A stretch of 64,000 nucleotides of DNA from Arthrobacter crystallopoietes. Lineage in GTDB: Bacteria > Actinomycetota > Actinomycetes > Actinomycetales > Micrococcaceae. The position numbers and the translations under genes are program-made. The DNA lies in assembly GCF_017603825.1 (NCBI RefSeq), contig NZ_CP072014.1:1550001-1614000 (forward strand), given 5' to 3'. This document shows, in pieces, positions 1-8,079 of this stretch (positions are counted from its first letter, which is position 1; each line of letters opens with the position of its first letter). The notes beneath the pieces are model-generated. The model was given only the letters and a program-made list of their open reading frames with translations. It was not told the origin of the DNA and did no database searches.

Positions 1-453
1 GACAATAGCCCGACCCATGGCAACGCGCTGGCGCTGGCCGCCGGAGAGCGCCTTCGGCTTGCGGTCCAGGTACTCCTCAAGGTCCAGCAGCTTGGCCGCC
101 TCACGGACGCGCTGGGCGCGCTCCTCCTTGGCGATGCCCGCGATCTTGAGGGCAAAGCCCATGTTGTCGGCCACGGACATGTGCGGGTAGAGCGCGTAGT
201 TCTGGAACACCATTGCAATGTCCCGGTCCTTCGGCGGAACGTCGGTGACGTCGCGGTCGCCGATCAGGATCCGGCCCGAGTTCACATCTTCCAGTCCTGC
301 CAGCATCCGCAGGGAGGTGGACTTGCCGCAGCCCGAGGGGCCGACCAGGACCAGAAACTCGCCGTCCGCGATTTCCAGGTCAAGCTTGTCCACTGCAGGC
401 TTCTCTGTGCCCGGGTACAAGCGCGTAGCATTATCGAACGTTACCGTTGCCAT
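1..453 (-). CDS. ABC transporter ATP-binding protein, sugar-import type (UgpC/MsmK/MsiK-like), partial
   Basis: This is the first 151 codons of an ABC ATPase; the C-terminal part lies beyond the left edge. The protein starts [15 protein letters not shown]. It carries a Walker A motif (GPSGCGKST), a Q-loop ([13 protein letters not shown]) and the signature [16 protein letters not shown]. The sequence after Walker A ([10 protein letters not shown]) and around the Q-loop ([20 protein letters not shown]) is typical of the shared ATPases that power carbohydrate and glycerol-phosphate importers. It would act at the inner face of the membrane with two permeases and a solute-binding protein. None of those is in the window, so the substrate is unknown. 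It is transcribed leftward from the gap at 454-574. Walker B and the regulatory domain cannot be seen. Confidence 0.93.
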   Translation of the reverse strand, partial: MATVTFDNATRLYPGTEKPAVDKLDLEIADGEFLVLVGPSGCGKSTSLRMLAGLEDVNSGRILIGDRDVTDVPPKDRDIAMVFQNYALYPHMSVADNMGFALKIAGIAKEERAQRVREAAKLLDLEEYLDRKPKALSGGQRQRVAMGRAIV

Positions 454-574
454 GGTGTTTCCCTTCACGGGCAGGTACGTGCCCGACGATCCGTTGTGAT
501 GGGTTGATATTCAGTTAGGTGAGCGGGCTCACGGAACCAAGTATGGCATGCGGCGGCAAGTAGTTGGCGGCGGC

Positions 575-1411
575 TCAGCTCAGTTGGGAGCCGGTTCCGT
601 GCTGTTGGGAGGTCCGGCGGAGTTCCGCCAAGGTCTCGAGTACCCGGGCAAAAGCATCCGGGGAATCCACCCGAAAAGCCGCTCCCGACTCTCCGGATCC
701 GATTTTGACACCCAGATCCTGCGGCTGCAGGGCCTTGATGGCGTCCTCGTCCGTGACATCGTCGCCCGCGAAGAAGACCGCCGTAGCCTCCGTAAACGCG
801 CGCAGGAGTTCCAGTCCCTGCCCCTTGTCGGAGCTTAGGACCGAGGTCTCGAGCACCCGCTTGCCGTCCGTCAGGTGCAGTCCCTCGATTTCCGACAGCT
901 CGCGGCGCGCTGCCTCGGTGGCGGCCTCGGCCACCGGATCTTCTGCCGTGCGGGTATGGAGTACGACGCCGGCCGGCTTGGCTTCCAGCCTCGTGCCCGG
1001 GTGGGCTGCGACCACCTTTTCAACCACCGCCGTGGCCTGGCGCAGCGCCAACGCCTGCGCCTGATCCAGGGTCAGGGCTGGGCTGCCGGGGCCGGTGAAG
1101 ACTTCGGCGCCGTGCGAGCCGATGAGCAGGGTTCTATCGTCCGGCGAGGCAACCAGCCGCAGACTCTCGAGGGCGCGGCCGGAAATGAACGCCGTCGTTG
1201 TTTCGGGTAGTTCGAGCAGTTCCCTTACGGCGGCGGCGGCGGCCGGCAATGCCCGGGCATCTTCGGCGCGCGCGACAATCGGCGCCAGCGTGCCGTCGAA
1301 GTCCAGCGCCACGAGCAGCCGCGGCGTGCTGCTGATTTTCTCCAGCGCACGGCGCAGCGCCGGATCCAGCTCCCCGCGGTTCTCGCTCGTTGCGGCACGG
1401 TTTTCATTCAT
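575..1411 (-). CDS. otsB: Trehalose-6-phosphate phosphatase (OtsB)
   Basis: A HAD-superfamily phosphatase that removes phosphate from trehalose 6-phosphate, the second step of the OtsA-OtsB pathway. The nucleophile motif LVALDFDGTLAPI lies near the N-terminus and the acidic motif FAGDDVTDEDAI near the C-terminus. At 278 aa it is of usual length. Two starts are possible. ATG at 1411 has AAGGAG nine bases upstream and is chosen. ATG at 1432 overlaps the otsA stop in the pattern ATGAGTAA and would add seven residues. Either way it follows otsA with overlap, so the two genes are almost surely co-transcribed and translationally coupled. Confidence 0.93.
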   Translation of the reverse strand: MNENRAATSENRGELDPALRRALEKISSTPRLLVALDFDGTLAPIVARAEDARALPAAAAAVRELLELPETTTAFISGRALESLRLVASPDDRTLLIGSHGAEVFTGPGSPALTLDQAQALALRQATAVVEKVVAAHPGTRLEAKPAGVVLHTRTAEDPVAEAATEAARRELSEIEGLHLTDGKRVLETSVLSSDKGQGLELLRAFTEATAVFFAGDDVTDEDAIKALQPQDLGVKIGSGESGAAFRVDSPDAFARVLETLAELRRTSQQHGTGSQLS

Positions 1412-1424
1412 TGCCGCGTGCTCC

Positions 1425-2903
1425 TTACTCATTGTCGCTCCCCGCGGTTTTGCCCAGGGTTTCGCCATCGAGGGCGCGCAGGAAACTTTGGGACCATTGC
1501 TCGACGTCGTTCTGCAGGATCTGGCGGCGCATGACGCGCATCCGGCGGGTGGACTCGCCGGGGGCGATTTCCACGGCGCGCATGATCGCGTCTTTGAGCC
1601 CGTCGATGTCGTGCGGGTTGACCAGGATGGCCTGTTTCAGATGGTCGGCGGCGCCGGCGAACTCGCTGAGCACCAGCGCACCGTTGACCCCGGTCCGCGA
1701 CGCCACGTATTCCTTGGCCACCAGGTTCATCCCGTCGCGCAGGGCCGTGACCAGCATGACGTCCGCCGCAAGGTAGAGCGCCACCATCTCTTCCTTGGGA
1801 TAGCTGTGGTGGAGGTAGCGGATCGCGGTGTTGCTCAGGGTGTCGTAAGTGCCGTTGATCCGGCCGACCGCGCCCTCGATCTCCTCGCGCAACAGCCGGT
1901 AGGACTCGACGCGCTCGCGGCTAGGGCTTGCCACCTGGATCAGGGCCGCATCCTCCACGGTGACGCGGCCGTCCTCGAGCAGTTCGCCGTACGCCTTGAT
2001 CCGGTGCTGGATGCCTTTGGTGTAGTCCAGCCGGTCCACGCCCAGCAGTACCGTCTTGGGATTGCCCAGCTCCTCGCGGATCTGCCGGGCCCGTTCGATG
2101 ACCTCGGGGCTCTTGGCCAGCTGGTTGATCTGGTCCACGTCGATCGAGATCGGGAAGGCGCCGGCGCGGCAGATCCTGTCGCCGTCGTCGGTCCTGATGT
2201 TCACATGCTGGGACTTGATCGTGTGTCCGCTGAAACGCCGGACACAGCGCAGGAAGTTGCTTGAATCGCTGGGACGCTGAAAACCTACCAGGTCCGCACC
2301 CAGCAGCCCCTCGATCACCTGGCGGCGCCAAGGCAGCTGGGCGAAAATCTCCAGCGGGGGGAAGGGGATGTGGTTGAAGAAACCGATTTTCAGGTCGGGC
2401 CGCAGCTCCCGCAGCAGTTTGGGGACCAGCTGCAGCTGGTAATCCTGGACCCAGACCGTGGCGCCTTCTGCCGCCGATCCGGCAGTGGCCTCGGCAAAGC
2501 GCCGGTTGACCGCCTTGTAGACCTCCCACCAGGTGCGATGGAACTCCGGCGGGGCGATGACATCGTGGTAGAGCGGCCAGAGGGTTGCGTTGGAGAATCC
2601 CTCGTAGTACAGCTCCACGTCATCGCCACTGAGTTCAACCGGCACCAGACGCATGTTGTCGTGGTCGAAGGGCTCCAAAGCCTCATCCGCGGCGCCATGC
2701 CAGCCGATCCAGGCCCCGTCCGTTTTCGCCATCACCGGTGCTAGCGCGGTGACCAGGCCTCCCGGCGACCGGCGCCAGCTGTTGCCGCCGTCCTCGCCTG
2801 CAACGCGGTCTACCGGCAACCGGTTGGAGACTACGATGAAGTCATAGTCTCCATAGCCGGATCGGTCCGACGCGCCAGAATTGTTCGCCTTGGTTTTCGC
2901 CAT
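1425..2903 (-). CDS. otsA: Trehalose-6-phosphate synthase (OtsA, GT20)
   Basis: A 492-aa retaining glycosyltransferase that joins a sugar nucleotide and glucose 6-phosphate to make trehalose 6-phosphate for osmotic and stress protection. Family blocks run in order: FIVVSNRLPVDRV, GGLVTALAPVM, WIGWHG, VWVQDYQLQLVPKLLRE, FFNHIPFPP, GVDRLDYTKGI, DGMNLVAKEY and LSEFAGAADHL. The ATG at 2903 has AGGAGAG just upstream. It is the first gene of the otsA-otsB operon and is transcribed away from the DsbA-like gene at 3100; the 196-bp gap holds both promoters. Confidence 0.96.
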   Translation of the reverse strand: MAKTKANNSGASDRSGYGDYDFIVVSNRLPVDRVAGEDGGNSWRRSPGGLVTALAPVMAKTDGAWIGWHGAADEALEPFDHDNMRLVPVELSGDDVELYYEGFSNATLWPLYHDVIAPPEFHRTWWEVYKAVNRRFAEATAGSAAEGATVWVQDYQLQLVPKLLRELRPDLKIGFFNHIPFPPLEIFAQLPWRRQVIEGLLGADLVGFQRPSDSSNFLRCVRRFSGHTIKSQHVNIRTDDGDRICRAGAFPISIDVDQINQLAKSPEVIERARQIREELGNPKTVLLGVDRLDYTKGIQHRIKAYGELLEDGRVTVEDAALIQVASPSRERVESYRLLREEIEGAVGRINGTYDTLSNTAIRYLHHSYPKEEMVALYLAADVMLVTALRDGMNLVAKEYVASRTGVNGALVLSEFAGAADHLKQAILVNPHDIDGLKDAIMRAVEIAPGESTRRMRVMRRQILQNDVEQWSQSFLRALDGETLGKTAGSDNE

Positions 2904-3099
2904 GTAACTCTCCTGACCGTAATGAATCCTGATATTGACTCTATAAGACAGGAACCATCAGGCAGGCCCGGGGCGTTAATAATGAATGTAAGTGCGGTGA
3001 GCTGCACCACGAGAGCACCGCGAATATTGTAGTTTCAACTAAGCTGTTGCTTGGACGGCCGGACGTGGCCGTCAGCAGAGCCGGAAGACTTGAGGACAT

Positions 3100-3957
3100 A
3101 TGGCATCCCAGAACACCCCCAGGCCCACCAAGGCCGAGCGCACTGCCGAGGCGCGTGAAAAGGCCCGTCAAATGCGTGAAACGCAGCAACGCAAGGAAAA
3201 GCGCAATTCGTTGCTGGTCCGCTGGGGTGTTATCGGAGCTGTTGTCGCGATTGTCGCGATTGTCGCCATCATCGTGGCCACAAACCAGCGCGGCGACTTC
3301 CCGGATGCCGGTCCCACTCCGGCTAACGGCAACGAATACGGCGGCATCACGCTGACATCCAGCACCGAGCTGGAACCGACCACCCAGACCACTGTGGACG
3401 TGAACAGCGTCGACGCCGAGGCGGAGCCGCCGGCCGTGCCCAGCGGCATCGAAAAGGCCGCTGAGGGTGAGCCGGCCCAGATCGTGATTTACGTGGATGC
3501 CGCCTGCAGCCACTGCGCCACCTTCGAAGCCACCTATGGCGATCAGCTGGAGGAATGGCTGGACAACGGCGATGCTACGGTTGAATACCGCGCTGTGGCG
3601 TTCCTCGACCAGCCGGCTACCGGCAACTACTCTTCCCGTGGCGCCAACGCGCTGGCCTGCGTCGCCGAGTCTTCGCCGGAGAACTACCTCTCCTTCGTGG
3701 AACTGCTCTTCGAAAAGCAGGTACCCACAGGTCTTTCTAGCGACGAGCTCGCCGCCACTGCTGCCGAGACCGGTGCCGACGGTGCAGAAAGCTGCATCCA
3801 GGATGGGACCTACCGTCCCTACGCTGCGTACACCGATGCGCTGGCCCGCGCCGATGGCGTCGGCGGAACTCCTGCTGTTTACGTCGACGGCGAGGTCTGG
3901 GACAACACCGGCGACTTCGTTGAGTTCGCAAAGCCGATGATCGACGCCCGCTCCTAG
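3100..3957 (+). CDS. Membrane-anchored DsbA-family / thioredoxin-like protein
   Basis: A 285-aa protein with a short charged cytoplasmic N-terminus (about residues 1-40, Lys/Arg/Glu-rich), one hydrophobic anchor (about 42-62, built of repeated VAI units) and an extracytoplasmic DsbA-like thioredoxin fold. The putative redox pair is C136-C139 in DAACSHCATF. The late motif GVGGTPAVYVDGEVW holds the cis-Pro expected before the active site in the fold. Such proteins form or isomerise disulfides in exported proteins; no partner (DsbD or VKOR) is nearby. The ATG is preceded by TTGAGGACAT. A tandem 9-bp repeat (TGTCGCGAT) encodes part of the anchor. Confidence 0.88.
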   Translation: MASQNTPRPTKAERTAEAREKARQMRETQQRKEKRNSLLVRWGVIGAVVAIVAIVAIIVATNQRGDFPDAGPTPANGNEYGGITLTSSTELEPTTQTTVDVNSVDAEAEPPAVPSGIEKAAEGEPAQIVIYVDAACSHCATFEATYGDQLEEWLDNGDATVEYRAVAFLDQPATGNYSSRGANALACVAESSPENYLSFVELLFEKQVPTGLSSDELAATAAETGADGAESCIQDGTYRPYAAYTDALARADGVGGTPAVYVDGEVWDNTGDFVEFAKPMIDARS

Positions 3958-3976
3958 TTCACAATCCGAAGGTGAC

Positions 3977-4021
3977 GCCCGGTTGGATGCTTTGCGTTTC
4001 GCGCGAAGCGCCCAACTGGGC
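3977..4021 (+). terminator. Long hairpin after the DsbA-like gene
   Basis: An outer 10-bp stem (3977-3986 with 4012-4021, one G-U) encloses an inner 8-bp stem (3989-3996 with 4002-4009, one G-U) and a TTTCG loop. It begins 20 bp after the stop codon. There is no long T run after it, so it could be a terminator, a processing site or part of the tRNA promoter region. Confidence 0.45.
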
Positions 4022-4071
4022 TAACCTTATCTAGCTGGAATTTCCAGCAGAGCAGGCTGCGAAGCCAGCAC

Positions 4072-4148
4072 GCCTCCTTAGCTCAGTTGGCCAGAGCACC
4101 TGTCTTGTAAACAGGGGGTCGCCGGTTCGAATCCGGCAGGGGGCTCCA
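4072..4148 (+). tRNA. tRNA-Thr (anticodon TGT)
   Basis: A complete cloverleaf of 77 nt including an encoded CCA. The acceptor stem is GCCTCCT paired with AGGGGGC (one G-U). The D-arm is AGCTCAGTTGG. The anticodon stem-loop CTGTCTTGTAAACAG has anticodon TGT, and the T-arm is CCGGTTCGAATCCGG. The discriminator is T, followed by CCA. It reads ACA codons. Confidence 0.95.
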
Positions 4149-4154
4149 CCGCGA

Positions 4155-4202
4155 GAGGCTTCGGTTCCTGAAGGTTAGGGATCGGAGCCTCGTTCGTTTT
4201 TT
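4155..4202 (+). terminator. Rho-independent terminator of tRNA-Thr
   Basis: A 14-bp stem with only Watson-Crick and G-U pairs (4155-4168 with 4178-4191), a 9-nt loop, then GTTCG and six T residues (4197-4202). It starts 7 bp after the CCA of the tRNA. This is one of the few terminators here with a clear T tract. Confidence 0.85.
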
Positions 4203-4343
4203 GTCAGGTCCCGGTTTGCGAGGGCGCCCTGATGACTCTCCATGGTTCGGCCGATGGGCGGCGCTTCCCCGGCAGCTCATCGAGGGGAAGAATGAAACGA
4301 TGACGGACGCGTGCGTTCCAGCTGTACCGGGGAGGGCAGATCG

Positions 4344-4823
4344 GTGAAACCTGTGCCGGTCGGTGTCGTTCTGGTCATCGGCGGGACAACCATCGGAGCC
4401 CTCGTCGGCGCGGTCTACGGATTCGTGCCCACAACATTGTTTGCGTTCGCGAATGCGCCCACAACGCGGCGCGCCGGTGGCGTCGACATGGGGCAGTTTG
4501 CCTTGATCCTCGGCACCATTGCCGGGGCATTCATGGGGATCACGGCCAGCGTCGCATCACTCACGGCTCTTCTCATCGGTGGGCGTTGGCTGCAGGGCAG
4601 GCGATGGATCAGGTCGGCCGTTGCCGGAGTCGGGGCACTGCTGGGTGCTGCTCTTGCGTTCATTGCGATCATGACAGTGCTGGGCGGCGGGGCGCCGGCC
4701 TGGGCGCAGCTGCCCTCGGCCGCACCCATCTTCCTCGCCGCGGCAATGTTGGCGGCCATAGCCGTCCTGCTGGCGGACCAAATAGCGGAAGTAAAACCGG
4801 ACACGCCGGAGCAGCATCCTTGA
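4344..4823 (+). CDS. Small multi-pass membrane protein, function unknown
   Basis: A 159-aa hydrophobic protein with about four predicted membrane segments: near residues 5-30 (VGVVLVIGGTTIGALVGAVY), 50-75, 88-110 and 118-140. The last 15 residues are charged (DQIAEVKPDTPEQHP). GTG at 4344 is chosen because GGGAGGG lies 8 bp upstream; an in-frame GTG at 4311 lacks a ribosome site. I do not recognise the family. It stands between the tRNA terminator and a secreted-protein gene on the same strand, with no link to either. Confidence 0.6.
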   Translation: MKPVPVGVVLVIGGTTIGALVGAVYGFVPTTLFAFANAPTTRRAGGVDMGQFALILGTIAGAFMGITASVASLTALLIGGRWLQGRRWIRSAVAGVGALLGAALAFIAIMTVLGGGAPAWAQLPSAAPIFLAAAMLAAIAVLLADQIAEVKPDTPEQHP

Positions 4824-4897
4824 CCAGCGGAAGAAAGTTGGTTAAAGGATTTCGAAAAACGTTCCATCAGGGCAAGTAAGCATCTAAGCTTCTACTT

Positions 4898-6178
4898 GTG
4901 CAAAAAACTGTTAAACCATTCATTGCCTTGACTGTGCTGCTGATGATGCTCCTGTCGGGCATGGCGCCCGCGTCCGCGGTGACCCGGACGGCCAGCGACC
5001 CCTTCGTTAAAGAGGTGCTGCGGCTGATCAACGAGGAGCGTGCCGGCCATGGACTGTCGCCGGTGGTTTGGAACCAGAGCGTCGGCAATGTCTCGCAGCA
5101 ATGGGCGGAAGAGCAGAACAACCGCATCAACAACGATAAATACAGCCTCTCGACGATCCATCGTCCCGCGTACGGAAGCCAGCAAATCCCCGACGGTTAC
5201 GACTGGTATACGGAAATCATTGGCATCAACAACAACGCCCAGCAGATTGTGGACTGGTGGATGAACTCTCCCGTGCACAAGGCAGGCATGTTGAGCCCAA
5301 GCGCCACGGACATCGGCATCGGCTATATGAAGACGACCAAGTCCGGCTGGTACGGCATGTACGTCGTCGTTGCCAATATCGCCGGCTATCCCGGTACGCG
5401 TGCGGAACTGCCGCCGCATCCCGGTATCGACATGGCGTCTTTCAATGACGGAGACATTGCGGCCATCGATTCCGCCGGGAACCTTTATGCCTATCCCACC
5501 GCCTTCGGCGGCGACTTGTGGCAGCGCAGCTATATCGCTTCCGGGTTCAATGGTGCGCTTGAAGTCGAAGTTGCAGACTGGAACGCTGACGGCATTCAGG
5601 ACATCGTGGCGAGGTGGAGCTCAGGGAAATTGACCGTGCACTACGGGCTGGCGCGAGGAGGTCTGGCGGCTGCCCGTACGGTGGGCAGCTCCGGCTGGGC
5701 GAACTATGACATTACGGTGACCGATTGGAAGCAGGGGGACCTGTACCCGGCGATCGTTGCCAAGAACCAGTCCAACGGCAGGCTCTACTACTACAACAAT
5801 CCTTACGGCGAACGGCACGGTTCCCGTACGTTAATCGGTGCCTCAGGGTGGGTGGACCTGGAAATATTCACGCTCGACTTCGACTACGACGGCAGGATGG
5901 ACCTGGTCGCCAAGACGCCGCGAGGCCAGCTGAAGCTGTACCGCACGCACGGAAATGCAAGATTCGTTTCCGAATACCGCAGGATTATCGGCGTGTCCGG
6001 TTGGAACACCATGCACCATTTGTCATCCATCAACAATCACCTGGGAAATAGCAGGCCGGGCATTCTGGCGCGGGACAAGTACGGGAACCTGCATCATTAC
6101 CCGGTCTCGCCGAACCAGGTCAACCGGCGCAGCACCATCGGCCAGGGCGGCTGGGACACCCTCATGCTCGGCAGCTAG
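4898..6178 (+). CDS. Secreted CAP (SCP/PR1-like) domain protein with VCBS/FG-GAP-type repeats
   Basis: A 426-aa exported protein. A signal peptide (about residues 1-27, ending ASA) precedes a CAP domain (about 30-165): EVLRLINEERAGHGLSPVVW, later the hallmark WWMNSPVHKAGML, and a last strand GWYGMYVVVANIAG. The expected Glu may be in DWYTEIIGI and one His in SPVHKAG; the first CAP His is not obvious. Residues about 180-426 form three to four repeats with D-x-D/N-x-DG calcium-loop motifs (DWNADGIQD, DFDYDGRMD), as in FG-GAP/VCBS beta-propellers. The start GTG at 4898 has no strong ribosome site. Role unknown; secreted or surface-attached. CAP plus propeller architectures recur in Arthrobacter-type genomes. 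Confidence 0.82.
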   Translation: MQKTVKPFIALTVLLMMLLSGMAPASAVTRTASDPFVKEVLRLINEERAGHGLSPVVWNQSVGNVSQQWAEEQNNRINNDKYSLSTIHRPAYGSQQIPDGYDWYTEIIGINNNAQQIVDWWMNSPVHKAGMLSPSATDIGIGYMKTTKSGWYGMYVVVANIAGYPGTRAELPPHPGIDMASFNDGDIAAIDSAGNLYAYPTAFGGDLWQRSYIASGFNGALEVEVADWNADGIQDIVARWSSGKLTVHYGLARGGLAAARTVGSSGWANYDITVTDWKQGDLYPAIVAKNQSNGRLYYYNNPYGERHGSRTLIGASGWVDLEIFTLDFDYDGRMDLVAKTPRGQLKLYRTHGNARFVSEYRRIIGVSGWNTMHHLSSINNHLGNSRPGILARDKYGNLHHYPVSPNQVNRRSTIGQGGWDTLMLGS

Positions 6179-6269
6179 CAGCGGTTTTGATCCGTTCAAA
6201 GTTTCCGGGTTCGGCCTGAATCTCAGCAGGTCCGGCTTATAGTGGCGGAGACAGCTACGGAGGCGGATT

Positions 6270-6485
6270 ATGAGCGGAGACAAACCGGAACTGGATCCGG
6301 AAATCGACCAGCGTGAAGACGGCGTGGTCATTGAACCCGGGTCGGAGATCGACGAGGACCTGCAGGACAAGGTGCCCCCGGCTTCCGAGGGTACGGGTGA
6401 CCCAAAGTCTGACGGCGGGGCCAGCGGCGCTGGGTCACCCACCTCAGGGACAGGCGCCCGTCCGCTCATGAAGCCTTTGCTATGA
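6270..6485 (+). CDS. Small acidic hypothetical protein (71 aa)
   Basis: An Asp/Glu/Gly/Ser-rich peptide without hydrophobic segments (MSGDKPELDPEIDQREDG...), probably disordered. TACGGAGGCGG lies 7-8 bp before the ATG, a convincing ribosome site. Its 3' end overlaps the convergent gene at 6466 by 20 bp. No family recognised. Confidence 0.55.
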   Translation: MSGDKPELDPEIDQREDGVVIEPGSEIDEDLQDKVPPASEGTGDPKSDGGASGAGSPTSGTGARPLMKPLL

Positions 6486-6795
6486 ACGGGTAATGGCTCC
6501 AGTTGCCGTGGTCCACTTCGAGGACCGTGCCGTGCTCGCCGTAGAGGACGTTGACTGATTCTCCGAAGTACTCGCAGTCTTCATCCGGGCATGTGTCCGA
6601 GAGGTCTCCCGCGTAGTCGTTGGCGAACCGCTGTTCCCATTCGTCTACTTTGGCCATGGCCCAGGCGTTGCCCTCATCCGCCAGGACTTCAAGCTCCTCG
6701 ATGCTGTAACGCCGACCCCGCTGGGGGTGCCGGGCGGATGGGGTTTCGCTGCCGCGTTGCAGTGATCCGGTGGTGGGTGCGCTCTTCGTGCTCAT
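6466..6795 (-). CDS. Hypothetical protein (109 aa)
   Basis: A soluble protein with a basic N-terminus. RRYSIEELEVLADEGNAWAM is a helical segment seen in small actinobacterial proteins. The acidic C-terminus holds two cysteines (TCPDEDCEYFG) and ends HGNWSHYPFIAKAS. GGGAG lies just before the ATG at 6795. The two cysteines could be structural; there are too few for a zinc site in a monomer. No function assigned. Confidence 0.6.
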   Translation of the reverse strand: MSTKSAPTTGSLQRGSETPSARHPQRGRRYSIEELEVLADEGNAWAMAKVDEWEQRFANDYAGDLSDTCPDEDCEYFGESVNVLYGEHGTVLEVDHGNWSHYPFIAKAS

Positions 6796-6865
6796 GCTCC
6801 CAATTTACGTCCCGCCACTGACAGTATTTGATCTCTGCCGTCGGCGCGTCCGGTATCAGGGAAGC

Positions 6866-7153
6866 TCAGGCCGGATGCCCGGCGTCCAGCTCCGAAACCT
6901 GGGAGACGTGCAAGGGCTTTGCTCCCGAACTGGACTCCATCTGGGAAGGGGCCAGCAGGAAGCCCACATGGTCGCCCAGATCGAACCGGTCCAGGACGTC
7001 CGCGATCATTCGGCGGGGACAATCCGTCAGGACCGGAACGCCGCCCGGTCCCTGGTGCCAATTGCAGGAGCCGAACTTGTCCACGTCATCGCCGGTATAT
7101 TCCCCGAACAGGGCAGCGAGCTCCCGCTGGCCGGAACCTGGGATATGCTCATC
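6866..7153 (-). pseudogene. C-terminal remnant of a flavin reductase-like (FMN-binding split-barrel) protein
   Basis: An open frame of 95 codons begins directly after an in-frame TAG (7154-7156) and has no ATG in its first part; the only GTG is at 7084. The residues GQRELAALFGEYTGDDVDKF, WHQGPGGVPVL and LDRFDLGDHVGFLLAP match, from memory, the second half of short flavin reductase-like proteins. In those, RELAALFG...DKF and D-GDH-G-LL are conserved. The first ~70 residues of the fold are absent: the sequence upstream is the 3' end of the channel gene (stop at 7170). I read it as a truncated gene. It could still be expressed from GTG 7084 as a 72-aa peptide. Confidence 0.6.
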
Positions 7154-7169
7154 CTAAGTCCGCAGCCGT

Positions 7170-7877
7170 CTACGAACCGTCCCCGCTTTGTAGCGTGGCC
7201 CGTTCTTCCGCGCTGCTGCCGCGGAGGAAGAAGGCGCCGACAGCCCCTGCCAAGGTGGCGAAAACAGCGACCGAATAGACCGCCAGCAGCACTTCCAGCA
7301 GCCGCGCGAAGCCACCCGCGGCAGTCAGCTCGCTGCCGGTAACGGTCGACATGGCGGCTTGATGCAGCGCATCGCCGTACCGCTGGTAGGAACCGGATAC
7401 ATAGAGCAACTGGCTGGAGACCATAATGACCATGGCAGTGACTGCTGCCAGCCAACCGATCCGGCTGGACAGCAGTCTGCCGGCTGAACGCCCGCCACGG
7501 ATACCGGCCGAGAGCACGCTGCCGAATCTGGCCAGTCGTGCCGCCCGCAACACCCGGAGCGCCTGCAACGCACGGAAAAAGCGCAGGAAGGGCACCAACA
7601 GGAAAATAATCTGCCACCAGTTGCGCTTCCAGAACCGGCGCTGGAACCTGGCTATATAGGCGCGCAGCAGGAATTCCGCGACGAAGATTCCCCAGAACAG
7701 CCAGCCGAGAACCGACAAGAACGTCAGCAGCCCGGGCCGCGTGGCCAGCATCTGGCCGAGGACGACGAACACAAACACCAGGCCCAGGACGCCCATCGGC
7801 CGGTCAAGCCGGGCAGCCAGTGCCTCGGCGCGGTCCAGACGTGCCGCTGTTTCCAGATCGTCGCGTGGCTGCGCCAT
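7170..7877 (-). CDS. Voltage-sensor-type ion channel protein with altered selectivity filter
   Basis: A 235-aa membrane protein of the six-helix ion-channel type. S1-S3 span about residues 30-90. An S4-like stretch has spaced arginines (FRALQALRVLRAARLARF). A helix (GWLAAVTAMVIMVSSQLLYV), a short re-entrant loop and a final helix (LLEVLLAVYSVAVFATLAGA) form the pore module. Where potassium channels have TVGYGD, this one has STVTGSE, so selectivity cannot be assumed. The start ATG at 7877 has GGAGGG upstream; a longer start at 7916 lacks one. It is divergent from the htrA-like gene. Confidence 0.75.
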   Translation of the reverse strand: MAQPRDDLETAARLDRAEALAARLDRPMGVLGLVFVFVVLGQMLATRPGLLTFLSVLGWLFWGIFVAEFLLRAYIARFQRRFWKRNWWQIIFLLVPFLRFFRALQALRVLRAARLARFGSVLSAGIRGGRSAGRLLSSRIGWLAAVTAMVIMVSSQLLYVSGSYQRYGDALHQAAMSTVTGSELTAAGGFARLLEVLLAVYSVAVFATLAGAVGAFFLRGSSAEERATLQSGDGS

Positions 7878-8079
7878 GTACCCTCCAGCTCGTCCGTGGT
7901 GTGAACGCCCGTTCATCTACCGAGCCATCCCCCGCCAACGCTAGCGACTGGACAGGGCCTCGGCCAGCCGCTGGATCCAGGTACTGCCAAGACACGGGCC
8001 GGTTTTCCCCATTCTCCGTTTGGGCCTTGACGCCAATACGACGACGGCGTTGGCTGGTGACAGTGTGAAGGAGACAACG

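Noticed and set aside
4083-4280. 65-codon minus-strand frame ending SNRRPPVYKTGALAN
   Set aside because: A well-known false protein read antisense through a tRNA gene (here tRNA-Thr).
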